From Bauldia litoralis (GTDB taxonomy: Bacteria > Pseudomonadota > Alphaproteobacteria > Rhizobiales > Kaistiaceae), in assembly GCA_945882315.1 (NCBI GenBank), contig CAMCWB010000003.1, positions 1 through 64,000 of the forward strand: a stretch of 64,000 nt of DNA, given 5' to 3'. The notes beneath the pieces are model-generated. The model was not told the origin of the DNA and ran no database searches. It saw only the letters and a list, made by a program, of their open reading frames with translations. Shown piece by piece: positions 45,531 through 54,986 of the stretch. The number at the start of each line of letters is the position of its first letter. Positions within the stretch are counted from its first letter, which is position 1. A program made the translations under genes and the position numbers.

Positions 45531-48328
45531 TGGGACTTCCCCTCGCCTTCGCGGCGCCGTTGGTGCTCCTGGCCCTCATTGCCTTGCCGGCCATCTGGTG
45601 GCTCTTGCGCGTCACGCCGCCGCGTCCGCAAATCCTCGGCTACGGTCCGACGCGCTCGGTCGTCAGCCGGATCGGCGCCGAGGAGAAGACACCCTCGAAG
45701 ACGCCCTGGTGGCTGACGGCACTCCGGCTGCTGCTGGCCGGCGCGGTGATCGTCGCCCTCGCCGGGCCGATCTACAAGCCGACCACCGATTCCGCCCCCG
45801 GCACCGGGCCGCTGCTCGTCATCGTCGAGAATGGCTGGGCGTCGGCGCCGCATTGGCCGGCGATCGTCGAGACCGCGCGCCGTGTCATCCAGCTCGCCGA
45901 GGAAAGCGACCGGCCGATCTCGCTGCTCGCCACGGCCGAACCGGTGACGCAGGACCTCACGCCGAACGAAGCCAGCACGGCGCTGGAGCGGTTGGACGCC
46001 CTCGGCCCGCGCCCCTATGCGGCTGACCGTGCGTCCTTCCTGCCGGCGCTTGAGACCGCGAGCGGCGAAGCCCCCTTCGGCGGTGTCGTCTGGCTTTCCG
46101 ACGGCGTTTCCGGCGCCGGCACGGCAGCGCTCGCCGATTTCATCGGGACGCGGCTTGCCGCACCCGTGACGATCTATGCCGAAGGCCAGGCCGACCTCTT
46201 CGGCGTCAAGCCGCCGCAGGGCCAGTCGGACGCGCTGCTCGTGCCGGTGATCCGACGCGGCACCGCCGGCCCGGCGGGCGGCTTCGTCCGCGCGCTCGAC
46301 CTCCAGGGCCGTGTCATCGGCGAGGCACCTTTCACGATTCCCGCCGGCGAAAGCGAGGGCGAAGCCCGCTTCGTGCTGCCGGTCGAACTCCGCAACGAGA
46401 TCGTCCGCACCGATATCGCCACGGCCGAGACCGCGGGCGCCGTCCAGCTTCTCGACGAGCGCTGGCAGCGCCGCCGCGTCGGGCTCCTGTCCGGCGCCTC
46501 CGCCGACACGGCCCAGCCGCTCCTGTCGCCGCTCTATTACATCTCGCGTGCCCTGCAGCCTTTCGCCGATGTCCGGGAGCCGCGCGAGGCGAATGCCGCC
46601 GTTGCCGTGCCCGACCTCATCGAGAGCGGCGCATCGGTCATCGCGATGGCCGATATCGGCACGCTGAGCCCCGACATCGAGGAGCAGATGGCCAACTGGG
46701 TCCGCGAGGGCGGCACGCTGGTGCGCTTCGCCGGCTCGCGCCTCGCCGCGGCGACCGACGGACTCATCCCCGTGCGCCTCCGCCACGGCGACCGCATCCT
46801 CGGCGGCAGCCTGACCTGGCAGACGCCGCAGCCGCTTGCCTCCTTCTCCGACAACGGCCCCTTCGCCGACCTCACCGTGCCCTCCGACGTCGCGGTCTCG
46901 CGCCAGGTCCTGGCCGAGCCCGACGGCGAACTCGCCGAGCGCACCTGGGCGGCGCTCGCCGACGGCACGCCGCTCGTCACCGCCGCGCCGTTGGGCAATG
47001 GCTGGCTGGTCCTCTTCCACGTCACAGCGGACACGAGCTGGTCGAACCTGCCGCTCTCCGGCATCTTCGTCGAGATGCTCCGCCGCATCGTCGCCTTCTC
47101 CGAAGTCGCAAAGACGGGGACAGACGCCGCCACCGGCGACCGCCAGCCGATTCCGCCATGGCGGGTGCTCGACGGTTATGGCAGGCTTGCCCAGCCGGCC
47201 GCCGAAGCTAGGCCGATTCCCGCCGGCGCCCGCGACCTTGTCGTCAATGCGGAGCATCCGCCCGGCCTCTACGGTACGGAAGAAGGATTCCAGGCGCTGA
47301 ACCTCTTCGGACCCGACAGCGAGATCGTGCCCTTCGATCCGGCCGCGGTTTCCGGTGCCGCCGCCCGGCCCTACCCGACCGAGTCGCCCACCGAGATTGC
47401 CCCCTGGCTGATGACGATCGCCCTCGCGCTGCTCATCCTCGACGCGATCGCGGTGCTCTGGCTCGCCGGCTCCTTCCGCATGGCGCGTCGCGCCGCCGCT
47501 GTCGGCCTCGCCTTGCTGATGGCGGCACCGCTTCTGGCGCCCGACTTTGCCCACGCCGATGAGGCGAGCGACCAGGCGGCGCTTGAGGCGGTGTCCTCGA
47601 CCCGGCTCGCTTATGTCGTCACCGGCAACGATGCGATCGACGAGGCCAGCCGCACGGGCCTGCAAGGGCTGTCGAACGTCCTCGCCGAGCGGACCGCGCT
47701 CGAGCCCGGCGCGCCGATTGGCGTCGACCCGTCGAAGGACGAGCTTGCCTTCTATCCGCTGATCTACTGGCCGATCGATGCGGCCGCCGCATTGCCCAAT
47801 TCCGGCACGATGGCGCGGATCGACGCCTATATGCGCGACGGCGGCTCGGTGCTCTTCGACACCCGCGACCAGCTCGAACGCTCGACCAATATCAGCTCCT
47901 TCTCCGGCACGCCGGCCGTCGAGCGCTTGCGCGAGATGCTGGCGAGCCTCGACATCCCGCCGCTCGAGCCGGTGCTGGCCGACCATGTGCTGACCAAGGC
48001 CTTCTATCTGCTCAACGATTTTCCCGGCCGCTATACCGGCGGACCGCTCTGGGTCGAGGCCAGCCAGACGGCGACCGACGCCGATCTGGAGCGTCCGGCG
48101 CAGGCCGGCGACGGCGTCTCGACGATCCTCATCACCGAGAATGATTTCGCAGCCGCCTGGGCGATGGACGACCAGGGCAACTTCCTCTACCCGACCATCC
48201 CGACCGATCCGCTGCAGCGTGAGATGGCCTTCCGCACCGGCGTCAACATCGTCATGTACACACTGACCGGCAACTACAAGGCCGACCAGGTGCATGTGCC
48301 GGCCCTGCTCGAACGGCTTGGGCAGTAG
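45527..48328 (+). CDS. BatA-like membrane protein with C-terminal DUF4159 domain
   Basis: The 933-residue protein begins with the two-span N-terminal Aerotolerance/BatA domain (LAFAAPLVLLALIALPAIWW and a second span at about 64-82). A large periplasmic middle section follows, then a membrane pair near 622-680 and a DUF4159 domain (about 685-930) with the start TRLAYVVTGN. DUF4159 has a glutamine-amidotransferase-like fold without obvious catalytic residues. With MoxR and DUF58 it forms a membrane machine probably involved in envelope stress; no substrate is known. The next gene follows after two bases. Confidence 0.9.
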   Translation: MMGLPLAFAAPLVLLALIALPAIWWLLRVTPPRPQILGYGPTRSVVSRIGAEEKTPSKTPWWLTALRLLLAGAVIVALAGPIYKPTTDSAPGTGPLLVIVENGWASAPHWPAIVETARRVIQLAEESDRPISLLATAEPVTQDLTPNEASTALERLDALGPRPYAADRASFLPALETASGEAPFGGVVWLSDGVSGAGTAALADFIGTRLAAPVTIYAEGQADLFGVKPPQGQSDALLVPVIRRGTAGPAGGFVRALDLQGRVIGEAPFTIPAGESEGEARFVLPVELRNEIVRTDIATAETAGAVQLLDERWQRRRVGLLSGASADTAQPLLSPLYYISRALQPFADVREPREANAAVAVPDLIESGASVIAMADIGTLSPDIEEQMANWVREGGTLVRFAGSRLAAATDGLIPVRLRHGDRILGGSLTWQTPQPLASFSDNGPFADLTVPSDVAVSRQVLAEPDGELAERTWAALADGTPLVTAAPLGNGWLVLFHVTADTSWSNLPLSGIFVEMLRRIVAFSEVAKTGTDAATGDRQPIPPWRVLDGYGRLAQPAAEARPIPAGARDLVVNAEHPPGLYGTEEGFQALNLFGPDSEIVPFDPAAVSGAAARPYPTESPTEIAPWLMTIALALLILDAIAVLWLAGSFRMARRAAAVGLALLMAAPLLAPDFAHADEASDQAALEAVSSTRLAYVVTGNDAIDEASRTGLQGLSNVLAERTALEPGAPIGVDPSKDELAFYPLIYWPIDAAAALPNSGTMARIDAYMRDGGSVLFDTRDQLERSTNISSFSGTPAVERLREMLASLDIPPLEPVLADHVLTKAFYLLNDFPGRYTGGPLWVEASQTATDADLERPAQAGDGVSTILITENDFAAAWAMDDQGNFLYPTIPTDPLQREMAFRTGVNIVMYTLTGNYKADQVHVPALLERLGQ

Positions 48329-48330
48329 CG

Positions 48331-50415
48331 ATGAACTGGTCGGTCGCCTTCTCGCCACTCGTGCCGCTCTGGCTGGTCATCGGTCTCGGCGCCGTCGCCT
48401 TCGTGCTGGTCGGCTTCGCCCTCTTCCGCCGGGTCCGCGGCAGCCTCATCCGTGCCGGCGCGGTGGCGGCGCTGGTCGCCGCCCTCCTCAATCCGGTCGT
48501 ACTCCGCGAGGAGCGCTCGCCGCTGCCGACCGTCGTCGCGGTCGTCACCGACAAGAGCGCCAGCCAGTCCCTCGACGGCCGTGACAAGACGACCGAGGCG
48601 GCGCGCGCCGCCCTCAACGAGCGGCTCGGCGAATTCCGCGGCATCGAGGTGCGTAACATCGAGGCCGGCGGCAGCGTCAACGGCGTCGCCGTCGATGGCA
48701 CCCAGCTTTTCGATGCGCTGGGCTCCAGCCTCGCCGACGTGCCGCCGGACCGCATCGGCGGCGTCATCATGCTGACCGACGGCCAGGTCCATGACGCACC
48801 GGCCAACGGCCAGTCGCCGATCCCCGGCGCGCCGCTGCATGCGCTTCTCTCCGGCCATGATGACGAGCGCGACCGCCGCATCGTGATCGACGCCGCGCCG
48901 CGCTTCGGCATCGTCGGCGAAGACCAGATCGTCCGCTACCGCGTCCTCGACGACGGCCCGGCGCAGGGTGCGAGCGGCCCGGTCCGTGTCACCGTCACGC
49001 GCGACGGCGCGCCTTACGCGACCGAATCCGTGACGCCCGGCACCGAGAGCCAACTGATCATCGACATCCCGCATGGCGGGCCGAACATCATCGAGATCGA
49101 GGCGGCGCCGCTCGCCGGCGAACTCACCGAGGCCAACAACCGCGCCGTCGCAAACATCGAAGGCATCCGCGAGAACCTTCGCGTCCTCCTCGTCTCCGGC
49201 GAGCCGCATTCCGGCGAGCGCACCTGGCGCAACCTCCTGAAATCCGACGCCGCCGTCGACCTCGTCCATTTCACGATTCTGCGCCCGCCCGAGAAGCAGG
49301 ACGGCACGCCGATCAACCAGCTCTCGCTGATCGCCTTCCCGACGCGCGAGCTCTTCTCGGAGAAGATCGACCAGTTCGACCTGATCGTTTTCGATCGCTA
49401 TCAGCACCGTGGCGTGCTGCCGATCCTCTACTTCGACAACATCGCCCGCTATGTCCGCGAGGGCGGCGCCCTGCTCGTCGCCGCCGGTCCCGATTATGCC
49501 GATGACGGCAGCCTCTACGACACGCCGCTGTCGCCGGTGCTGCCGGTCGCGCCGACCGGGCAGATCATCGAGCAACCCTATTATGCCAAGGTCACCGATG
49601 TCGGCCATCGCCATCCGGTGACCCGCGATCTCGAAGGCGGCATGAGCGATCCGCCCAATTGGGGCCGCTGGTTCCGCCTCATCGACGTCGACAAGCCGAC
49701 CGGCAATGTCATCATGAGCGGCGCCGAGGACAAACCACTTCTCGTGCTGAATCGCGAAGGCGAAGGCCGGGTCGCGCTGCTTCTCTCGGATCATGCCTGG
49801 CTGTGGGCGCGCGGCTTCGAGGGCGGCGGGCCGCATGTCGACCTGCTGCGCCGCCTCGGCCATTGGCTGATGCAGGAACCCGATCTCGAGGAGGAGGCGC
49901 TGCGCGCTTCGGCCCGCGCCGGCGAACTGACCGTCGAGCGCCAGACCATGGCCGACACGACCGAGCCCGTCATCATTCGCTCGCCCTCGGGTATTGCGCA
50001 GACAGTGACCCTTGGCGCCGCGGAGCCGGGATTGTGGCGCGCCGCCGTGCCGGCCGACGAGATCGGCCTCTATCGCATCGAGCAGGGCGAGAAACGCGCC
50101 TTCGCGCATGTCGGCGCGGCGAACCCGCGCGAATTCATCGACGCGCGGTCGACGGACGAGAAATTGCGGCCGGTGACGCAATCGACCGGCGGCCTCATCA
50201 CCCGTATGGCGGATGCTTCGGGAAACCTGACCCTGCCGCGGATCATTCCGGTCCGGCCGGGCGGCGTTGCATCGGGCTCCGACTGGATGGGCATCCGCAT
50301 GACCGAGGCGAGCGTGCTGCGCGGCGTCAACCGCCTGCCGCTCTTCGCCGGCTTCCTCGGCCTCGCGATCCTGCTCGGCGCTGTCGCCGCGACCTGGTAT
50401 CGCGAAGGGCGCTGA
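48331..50415 (+). CDS. Large membrane protein with glutamine-amidotransferase-like domain
   Basis: The 694-residue protein has two N-terminal spans (about 10-28 and 38-58), a VWA-like segment (VVAVVTDKSASQSL, about 70-83; MLTDGQVHDAP), and a domain about 285-510 related to class I amidotransferase-like folds (REGGALLVAAGPDY). A C-terminal span follows at about 668-688. It is the fourth gene of the MoxR operon and in similar clusters is annotated only as a hypothetical membrane protein. The D-x-S-x-S motif may be metal-binding. Function unknown. Confidence 0.82.
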   Translation: MNWSVAFSPLVPLWLVIGLGAVAFVLVGFALFRRVRGSLIRAGAVAALVAALLNPVVLREERSPLPTVVAVVTDKSASQSLDGRDKTTEAARAALNERLGEFRGIEVRNIEAGGSVNGVAVDGTQLFDALGSSLADVPPDRIGGVIMLTDGQVHDAPANGQSPIPGAPLHALLSGHDDERDRRIVIDAAPRFGIVGEDQIVRYRVLDDGPAQGASGPVRVTVTRDGAPYATESVTPGTESQLIIDIPHGGPNIIEIEAAPLAGELTEANNRAVANIEGIRENLRVLLVSGEPHSGERTWRNLLKSDAAVDLVHFTILRPPEKQDGTPINQLSLIAFPTRELFSEKIDQFDLIVFDRYQHRGVLPILYFDNIARYVREGGALLVAAGPDYADDGSLYDTPLSPVLPVAPTGQIIEQPYYAKVTDVGHRHPVTRDLEGGMSDPPNWGRWFRLIDVDKPTGNVIMSGAEDKPLLVLNREGEGRVALLLSDHAWLWARGFEGGGPHVDLLRRLGHWLMQEPDLEEEALRASARAGELTVERQTMADTTEPVIIRSPSGIAQTVTLGAAEPGLWRAAVPADEIGLYRIEQGEKRAFAHVGAANPREFIDARSTDEKLRPVTQSTGGLITRMADASGNLTLPRIIPVRPGGVASGSDWMGIRMTEASVLRGVNRLPLFAGFLGLAILLGAVAATWYREGR

Positions 50416-50433
50416 CCTCGGCCGAAGCCGAGG
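50416..50433. terminator. Bidirectional terminator between the MoxR operon and the helicase
   Basis: CCTCGGC (50416-50422) pairs perfectly with GCCGAGG (50427-50433). On the minus strand the loop is a stable TTCG tetraloop closed by C-G. It lies between convergent genes; the downstream tracts are only moderately T-rich. Confidence 0.55.
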
Positions 50434-50448
50434 CCAGCGAAATCCAAT

Positions 50449-51840
50449 TTATTCCTGACCGTTACGCGACGTCGGCCGCATGAAAGCGACCGCCGCGAGA
50501 CCTTCGCGGTCGCGCTGCAGCGGGTCGAAACGCGGCGGATCGTAACGCGGCCGCTCGCCATGACGGCGGCGTCCGCCGCCATTGCCGGGACCGTTGCCGC
50601 CATTGTCCGATTTGGCCTGCTGCTGGCCCTGCGGCCTCTGACCGCCCTGGGACCGTTGCTGACCGCGCGAACGCTGCTGGCCGCGCGGCTCGGCGGCTTT
50701 CGCGGCCGCCTTGGCCGGACGCTCGCCGTGAACGGTCGTGATATCGACGCGGATCAGCTTCTCGATCGCGTCGAGCAGTGGCAATTCGTCGGCCGAGCAG
50801 AGCGAGATGGCGATGCCGTCGCGGCCGGCACGGGCCGTCCGGCCGATGCGGTGGACGTAAGTCTCCGGCACTTCGGGCAGATCGAAATTGAAGACGTGGC
50901 TGACGCCGTCGACATCGATACCGCGGGCCGCGATGTCGGTGGCGATGAGCACATGGAGCTTGCCCTTGCGGAATTCGGAAAGAACCCGCTCGCGCTGGCC
51001 CTGCGACTTGTTGCCGTGGATCGCCGCGGTCTGGATGCCGGCCTTTTCGAGCGTCCGTACGACGCGGTCGGCGCCGTGCTTGGTGCGCGTGAAGACCAGG
51101 GCGCGATCGACCGGCTCCTTGCGCAGGAACTCGATCAGGAGGCCGGGCTTGCCGCCGCGGTCGACATGCGCGACGCGCTGCTCGACGCGCTCGGCGGTCG
51201 AAGCGACGGGGGTCACGGCGACCTTCACCGGCTCGCGCAGCATCTTGGCGGCGAGGCGCTCGATCTCGGGCGGCATGGTCGCCGAGAAGAACAGCGTCTG
51301 GCGGGTCTTGGGCAGCGCCGCGACGATCGATTCGATGTCGCGGATGAAGCCCATGTCGAGCATGCGGTCGGCTTCGTCGAGGACGAGGACTTCAACCTGG
51401 TCGAGACGGACGGCGCGGCTGCGCTGGAGATCCATCAGCCGGCCGGGTGTCGCGACGAGGATGTCGGCGCCTTCGGCAAGCGAACGGACCTGCTTGCCGA
51501 TCGGCACGCCGCCGATGGCGAGGCGGACGCGCAGGCGCAGATGACGGCCATAGGTGTTGAAGCTTTCGACGATCTGGCCGGCGAGCTCGCGGGTCGGCGT
51601 CAGGACGAGGACGCGAATGGCCTTCGCCTCGACGCGGAGCGGGTTGAGCGCCAGGCGGTTGAGGATCGGCAGCGCGAAGGCGGCGGTCTTGCCGGTGCCC
51701 GTCTGGGCGATGCCGATCAGGTCGCGGCCCTGCAGGGCCGGCGGAATGGCCTGGGACTGGATCGGCGTCGGCAAGGTGTATTTCGCATCGGCAAGAGCAC
51801 GAGCGATCGGCTCGGCGAGGCCGAGGGATTCAAATGACAT
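50449..51840 (-). CDS. DEAD-box RNA helicase (RhlE-like)
   Basis: From the ATG at 51840 the protein has 463 residues; upstream in-frame codons to 51888 are not part of the family. It has the Q motif, Walker A AQTGTGKT (45-52), PTRELAGQI, the DEAD box ([13 protein letters not shown]), SAT (FFSATMPPE) and [10 protein letters not shown]. The last 90 residues are a Gln/Gly/Arg-rich tail ([17 protein letters not shown]) typical of RhlE proteins and thought to bind RNA. It unwinds RNA in ribosome assembly or decay. It has its own promoter region at 51841-52060. Confidence 0.94.
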   Translation of the reverse strand: MSFESLGLAEPIARALADAKYTLPTPIQSQAIPPALQGRDLIGIAQTGTGKTAAFALPILNRLALNPLRVEAKAIRVLVLTPTRELAGQIVESFNTYGRHLRLRVRLAIGGVPIGKQVRSLAEGADILVATPGRLMDLQRSRAVRLDQVEVLVLDEADRMLDMGFIRDIESIVAALPKTRQTLFFSATMPPEIERLAAKMLREPVKVAVTPVASTAERVEQRVAHVDRGGKPGLLIEFLRKEPVDRALVFTRTKHGADRVVRTLEKAGIQTAAIHGNKSQGQRERVLSEFRKGKLHVLIATDIAARGIDVDGVSHVFNFDLPEVPETYVHRIGRTARAGRDGIAISLCSADELPLLDAIEKLIRVDITTVHGERPAKAAAKAAEPRGQQRSRGQQRSQGGQRPQGQQQAKSDNGGNGPGNGGGRRRHGERPRYDPPRFDPLQRDREGLAAVAFMRPTSRNGQE

Positions 51841-52060
51841 GGAGTCGATATTCTTTCTGTTCAGGCGAAAGACAGCCGTGCGCCACAAGGCGCCGCCGCT
51901 TCGCGCGGGTGCTTGGCAACATCCCGCGTGGCCTGGGCTGTCGATTTAGGGGAGTAGAGGGGGGCCGAAAACCGATACCGGTTTCGTGCAACGCTGCCCA
52001 AAGTGACCTTGGTCACGACCCCTCATATGGCAGAGACTCATTGAAAAGCAATGAAAATCG
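51841..52060. promoter_or_regulatory. Upstream region of the helicase gene with a palindrome
   Basis: About 220 bases separate the helicase start (51840) from the stop of the next minus-strand gene. They contain the dyad GTGACC-TT-GGTCAC at 52003-52016 and a near-palindrome of A-A-A-C-C-G/C-G-G-T-T-T around 51966-51987. The helicase promoter must lie here. No gene is visible. Confidence 0.45.
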
Positions 52061-52573
52061 TCAGGCGCCCTTGTCACGGAGGCTCGTCACCGGCCCCGAA
52101 AGCCCTTCCAGCGCGCCGTCAACCAGGCCCGCGACGAGCACCCGGTCGGGGTCGGCCGGCCCCGGCATGGTGATCGCGTAGGGCGGCAGCTTCGCGAAAC
52201 CGAGCGGCCCGTAATAAGGCTCGTCGCCGACCAGGAGCACCAGCGCATGGCCCGCCTTCCGTGCCGCCTCGAGGCTCATGCGGACCAGCGTCTTGCCGGC
52301 CCCCTGCCCTTTAAAGGCCGGCACGACCAGCAGCGGCCCCAGCAGCAGTGCCGGCCGGCCGCCAATGGCGATCGGAGTCAGCCGCACCGAGGCGACAATG
52401 GCGCCGTCGCGTTCGGCAACGAAGGACAGCGCCGGATCATGCGCCACGCCCTCGCGCAGGCGATAGGCGGATTTGGCAAAGCGCCCCGGGCCGAAGACGT
52501 CCCGGTGCATCGTTTCGATCGTGTCGGAATCGACGGGCTTTTCGAGCCGGTAGGAAAAGGAACCCTGGGTCAT
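52061..52573 (-). CDS. GNAT family N-acetyltransferase
   Basis: The 170-residue protein has a GNAT core. The acetyl-CoA pyrophosphate-binding loop is in the stretch LLVVPAFKGQGAGKTLVRM (Q/R-x-x-G-x-G/A type, about 86-104), preceded by the SVRLTPI strand and followed by LVLLVGDEPYYGPLGF. This FGYx/YYGPLGF-like end places it in the YhbS/predicted-acetyltransferase group. The acceptor is unknown. The 208-base stretch upstream (52574-52781) holds its promoter. Confidence 0.88.
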   Translation of the reverse strand: MTQGSFSYRLEKPVDSDTIETMHRDVFGPGRFAKSAYRLREGVAHDPALSFVAERDGAIVASVRLTPIAIGGRPALLLGPLLVVPAFKGQGAGKTLVRMSLEAARKAGHALVLLVGDEPYYGPLGFAKLPPYAITMPGPADPDRVLVAGLVDGALEGLSGPVTSLRDKGA

Positions 52574-52781
52574 TGCGGAACCTGTGACGGGAGCTTCGAT
52601 AAGAGGCGCCCGGAGAACCGCTTCCGGGTCAGGAGGCGAATGCGCCGGGGCGAGCGAGATCGTGGCCTGACCGGAGGTCAGGTCGGAGAACTCGTCGTCG
52701 GAGAAGTGCCGGCAGGGGCATTGCGAAGGTCCTTTCGGGCCGCGCGGATAGCATGGCGGCGCCGGACGGTAAAGCGGCGCG
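52574..52781. other. Leader region of the GNAT gene with a perfect hairpin
   Basis: CCTGACC (52666-52672) pairs with GGTCAGG (52676-52682) across three bases. On the minus strand a 41-codon arginine-rich frame and the GNAT frame itself are open through part of this stretch, but neither has a convincing ribosome-binding site. I see no supportable gene. Confidence 0.35.
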
Positions 52782-53252
52782 CTACCAGTCGGGCGTGAGG
52801 GGCTCGCCCTTGAGGATCTCGGCCAGCCGCCGCCGTGTCGCCGGCGTGGCCCCCTCGGGCAGTGCGTCCGGCGCGAAGAAACCGCAGGCGACGATCTCGG
52901 GATTGGGGATCTTCAGCGTCACCGCCTGGTGCCAGGAGCGGCAGACGAAGAGCGCGACATGGTCGCGGATCGAGATCGTGCGATTGAGATAGAGCCCGAA
53001 CAGCTCGGGCGGCGCATCGATTGCCATGCCGCCCTCCTCCAGCACTTCGCGCCCCACCGCCTCGACGAAGGTTTCGCCCGGCTCGACGCCGCCGCCCGGC
53101 AGGTACCAGCCCGGCGTGTAGGAATGGCGGACCAGATAGACGCGGCCTTCGGCATCGAAGACGGCGGCGCGAACGCCCAGCGTCATGCCGCGGCGGAAGC
53201 GCGACAGGGCGACGACCATACGGTTCGGAAATTGTGTGATGCGGCTGTTCAA
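52782..53252 (-). CDS. NUDIX hydrolase
   Basis: I choose the TTG at 53252, preceded by AAGGGGAG at six bases, giving 156 residues; an ATG at 53219 is the alternative. The NUDIX box is GGGVEPGETFVEAVGREVLE then E-G-G, the metal-binding catalytic helix. The preceding YTPGWYLPGGG is typical of small dinucleotide or nucleoside diphosphate hydrolases. The substrate cannot be told from the sequence. Confidence 0.85.
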   Translation of the reverse strand: MNSRITQFPNRMVVALSRFRRGMTLGVRAAVFDAEGRVYLVRHSYTPGWYLPGGGVEPGETFVEAVGREVLEEGGMAIDAPPELFGLYLNRTISIRDHVALFVCRSWHQAVTLKIPNPEIVACGFFAPDALPEGATPATRRRLAEILKGEPLTPDW

Positions 53253-53383
53253 GTCCGACTCCCCTTCACACTTTCCGTAACATGCGGCCGACAAGACGAT
53301 GAATGAAAACCGCATTCGTCGAACAACATAGGCCGGTCTTCTGATGCTTTACCTCGCAGGTCAGCTCCGTTAAGCCCGGACGC

Positions 53384-54280
53384 ATGTTCCTGCTCGCCCA
53401 TATCACCGACCCGCATCTCGGACCGCTGCCGGCCGTGCGCCGGCGCGACCTCATGTCGAAACGGGCGCTCGGCTATGTGAACTGGCGGCGCAACCGCGCC
53501 CACGGCTTCAATCCGGATGTGCTGGGCTCTTTGGTCGCCGACCTGCAGGCCCACAAGCCCGACCATGTCGCCGTCACCGGCGACCTCGTGAACCTGGCGC
53601 TCGCCAGCGAATTCGCGGCCGCCCATGACTGGCTGACGAAGCTCGGCGATCCGGAGACGGTGACGGTCGTCCCCGGCAATCACGACGCCTATATCTTCGG
53701 CGCCTTCGATGAGGGTTCGCGCCTTTGGCGGAAATTCATGGGCAGCGACGGCGATCCGGAAGAGGTCGCGCGCTTTCCCTTCGTGCGCCGGCGCGGACCG
53801 ATCGGGCTCGTCGGGCTTTCCTCCGCCGTCCCTTCCCTGCCCTTGCTCGCGACCGGCGTCATCGGCCCCGACCAGGCGAAGGCGCTGGGCGACCAGCTCG
53901 AGCTGCTCGGCAAGGAGGGCCTGTTCCGCGTCGTCCTCATCCACCATCCGCCGATCGATGGCTCGACCTCGTGGCAGAAGCGCCTCATCGGCGCCGGCCT
54001 GTTCCGCGCCGAGATCGCCAGGCACGGCGCCGAGCTCGTCCTGCATGGCCATAACCATCATTCGAATGTCGGGTACATTGCCGGCAAGGCGGGCGACGTG
54101 CCGGTCATCGGCGGCGCCGCCGCCTCGACCGCCCCCCGCATCGACCGCCCGGGCGGCTCCTACAATCTCTTCCGCATCGACGGGAAGGACGGCAAGTTCA
54201 CCTGCACGATGACCGAGCGCGGCGTCAAAACCGCCGGCAGCGCGGTCGAGACATTTTCGGAGCAGGTGTTGATCGGCTAG
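53384..54280 (+). CDS. Calcineurin-like metallophosphoesterase
   Basis: The 298-residue protein has all five metallophosphatase motifs in order: AHITDPHLG (D-x-H), VTGDLVNLA (G-D), VPGNHDAY (GNHD), VLIHHPPI and LHGHNHHS (G-H-x-H). These ligate two metal ions. Proteins of this group cleave cyclic nucleotides or phosphodiesters; a CpdA-like or Icc-like role is possible. Its stop overlaps that of the convergent hypothetical gene by four bases. Confidence 0.93.
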   Translation: MFLLAHITDPHLGPLPAVRRRDLMSKRALGYVNWRRNRAHGFNPDVLGSLVADLQAHKPDHVAVTGDLVNLALASEFAAAHDWLTKLGDPETVTVVPGNHDAYIFGAFDEGSRLWRKFMGSDGDPEEVARFPFVRRRGPIGLVGLSSAVPSLPLLATGVIGPDQAKALGDQLELLGKEGLFRVVLIHHPPIDGSTSWQKRLIGAGLFRAEIARHGAELVLHGHNHHSNVGYIAGKAGDVPVIGGAAASTAPRIDRPGGSYNLFRIDGKDGKFTCTMTERGVKTAGSAVETFSEQVLIG

Positions 54281-54876
54281 AGGCTCATCCAGGCGGAGCC
54301 GAGGAGCATCGTCACGCCGCCGAGAATGCCGAAGAGAAACGCCGCGACGATCCAGCCGAGATTGCGCGAGTCCTTCAGCGGCGCCGGCATCTCGATGAGC
54401 TGGCGGACGCTCTTCTTCTTGGCCGGCGCCTCGCCCTGAAGGACGCGCTTGACCAGCCAGTCGGCCTCGACGGCGCGGTCGCGCTCGATGATGCGCTCGG
54501 CGATGTAGTTGGTGACGCAATCGGCCATGCCGGGCACATCGGTGGTCTCGAGGATCACCGTGCGGCCGATGCGCGTATCCTTGAGGAAGCGATAGGTGCG
54601 CCGGTCGCGGCTCATCGCCACGAAGGACGTCATGTCGATCCACAGGCGCGGTGGCGTGCCCTCGGCGACGGTGAAGAGGAAGGTCTCGTTCTCGGCCGGG
54701 ACCTCGGCAAAGACGCTCTTCAACTCGTCGGCGAGCAATTCGAGGCGGGCGCGCTCGGCGTCGCGGAGTTCCACGACGATATCCGAACGCTCGGCTTCAG
54801 CCGTGCGGACGCGGCGAAGCGCATCCGTCAGCTTCCGCACATTTCTCGCTGGTCCGTTGTCGGGCAGCTCGCTCAC
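54277..54876 (-). CDS. Conserved hypothetical protein with C-terminal membrane anchor
   Basis: Translation most likely starts at the GTG at 54876, preceded by GGAG at seven bases, giving 199 residues. A coiled-coil-like N-terminal half (about 15-60) is followed by a folded region with PRLWIDMTSFVAMSRDRRTY and TVILETTDVPGMADCVTNYI. A hydrophobic C-terminal span (about 175-195) would anchor it to the membrane facing the cytoplasm. Similar proteins occur in Hyphomicrobiales without a known function. Confidence 0.7.
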   Translation of the reverse strand: MSELPDNGPARNVRKLTDALRRVRTAEAERSDIVVELRDAERARLELLADELKSVFAEVPAENETFLFTVAEGTPPRLWIDMTSFVAMSRDRRTYRFLKDTRIGRTVILETTDVPGMADCVTNYIAERIIERDRAVEADWLVKRVLQGEAPAKKKSVRQLIEMPAPLKDSRNLGWIVAAFLFGILGGVTMLLGSAWMSL

Positions 54877-54986
54877 CCCTAAGCTCCATTTGCGCACACG
54901 TCGCAAGGTTAAGACCTTATTACTATTCTCAACGCGCGGCTACAGACACAGTTGCAACCCGCACGCCATTAAAGGACGCCCCCGCC
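54877..54986. promoter_or_regulatory. Divergent promoter region for the anchored protein and YbaK genes
   Basis: This 110-base gap is relatively AT-rich near 54900-54940 (for example TTATTACTATTC), where the promoter for both genes is expected. Confidence 0.4.

Noticed and set aside
45518-48358. 946-codon minus-strand frame antisense to the DUF4159 gene
   Set aside because: Opposite a clear membrane-protein gene coupled to its neighbours; no ribosome-binding site or motif.
52574-52781. Possible 41-residue arginine-rich gene upstream of the GNAT gene
   Set aside because: No convincing ribosome-binding site and composition typical of an out-of-frame reading; kept only as spacer.
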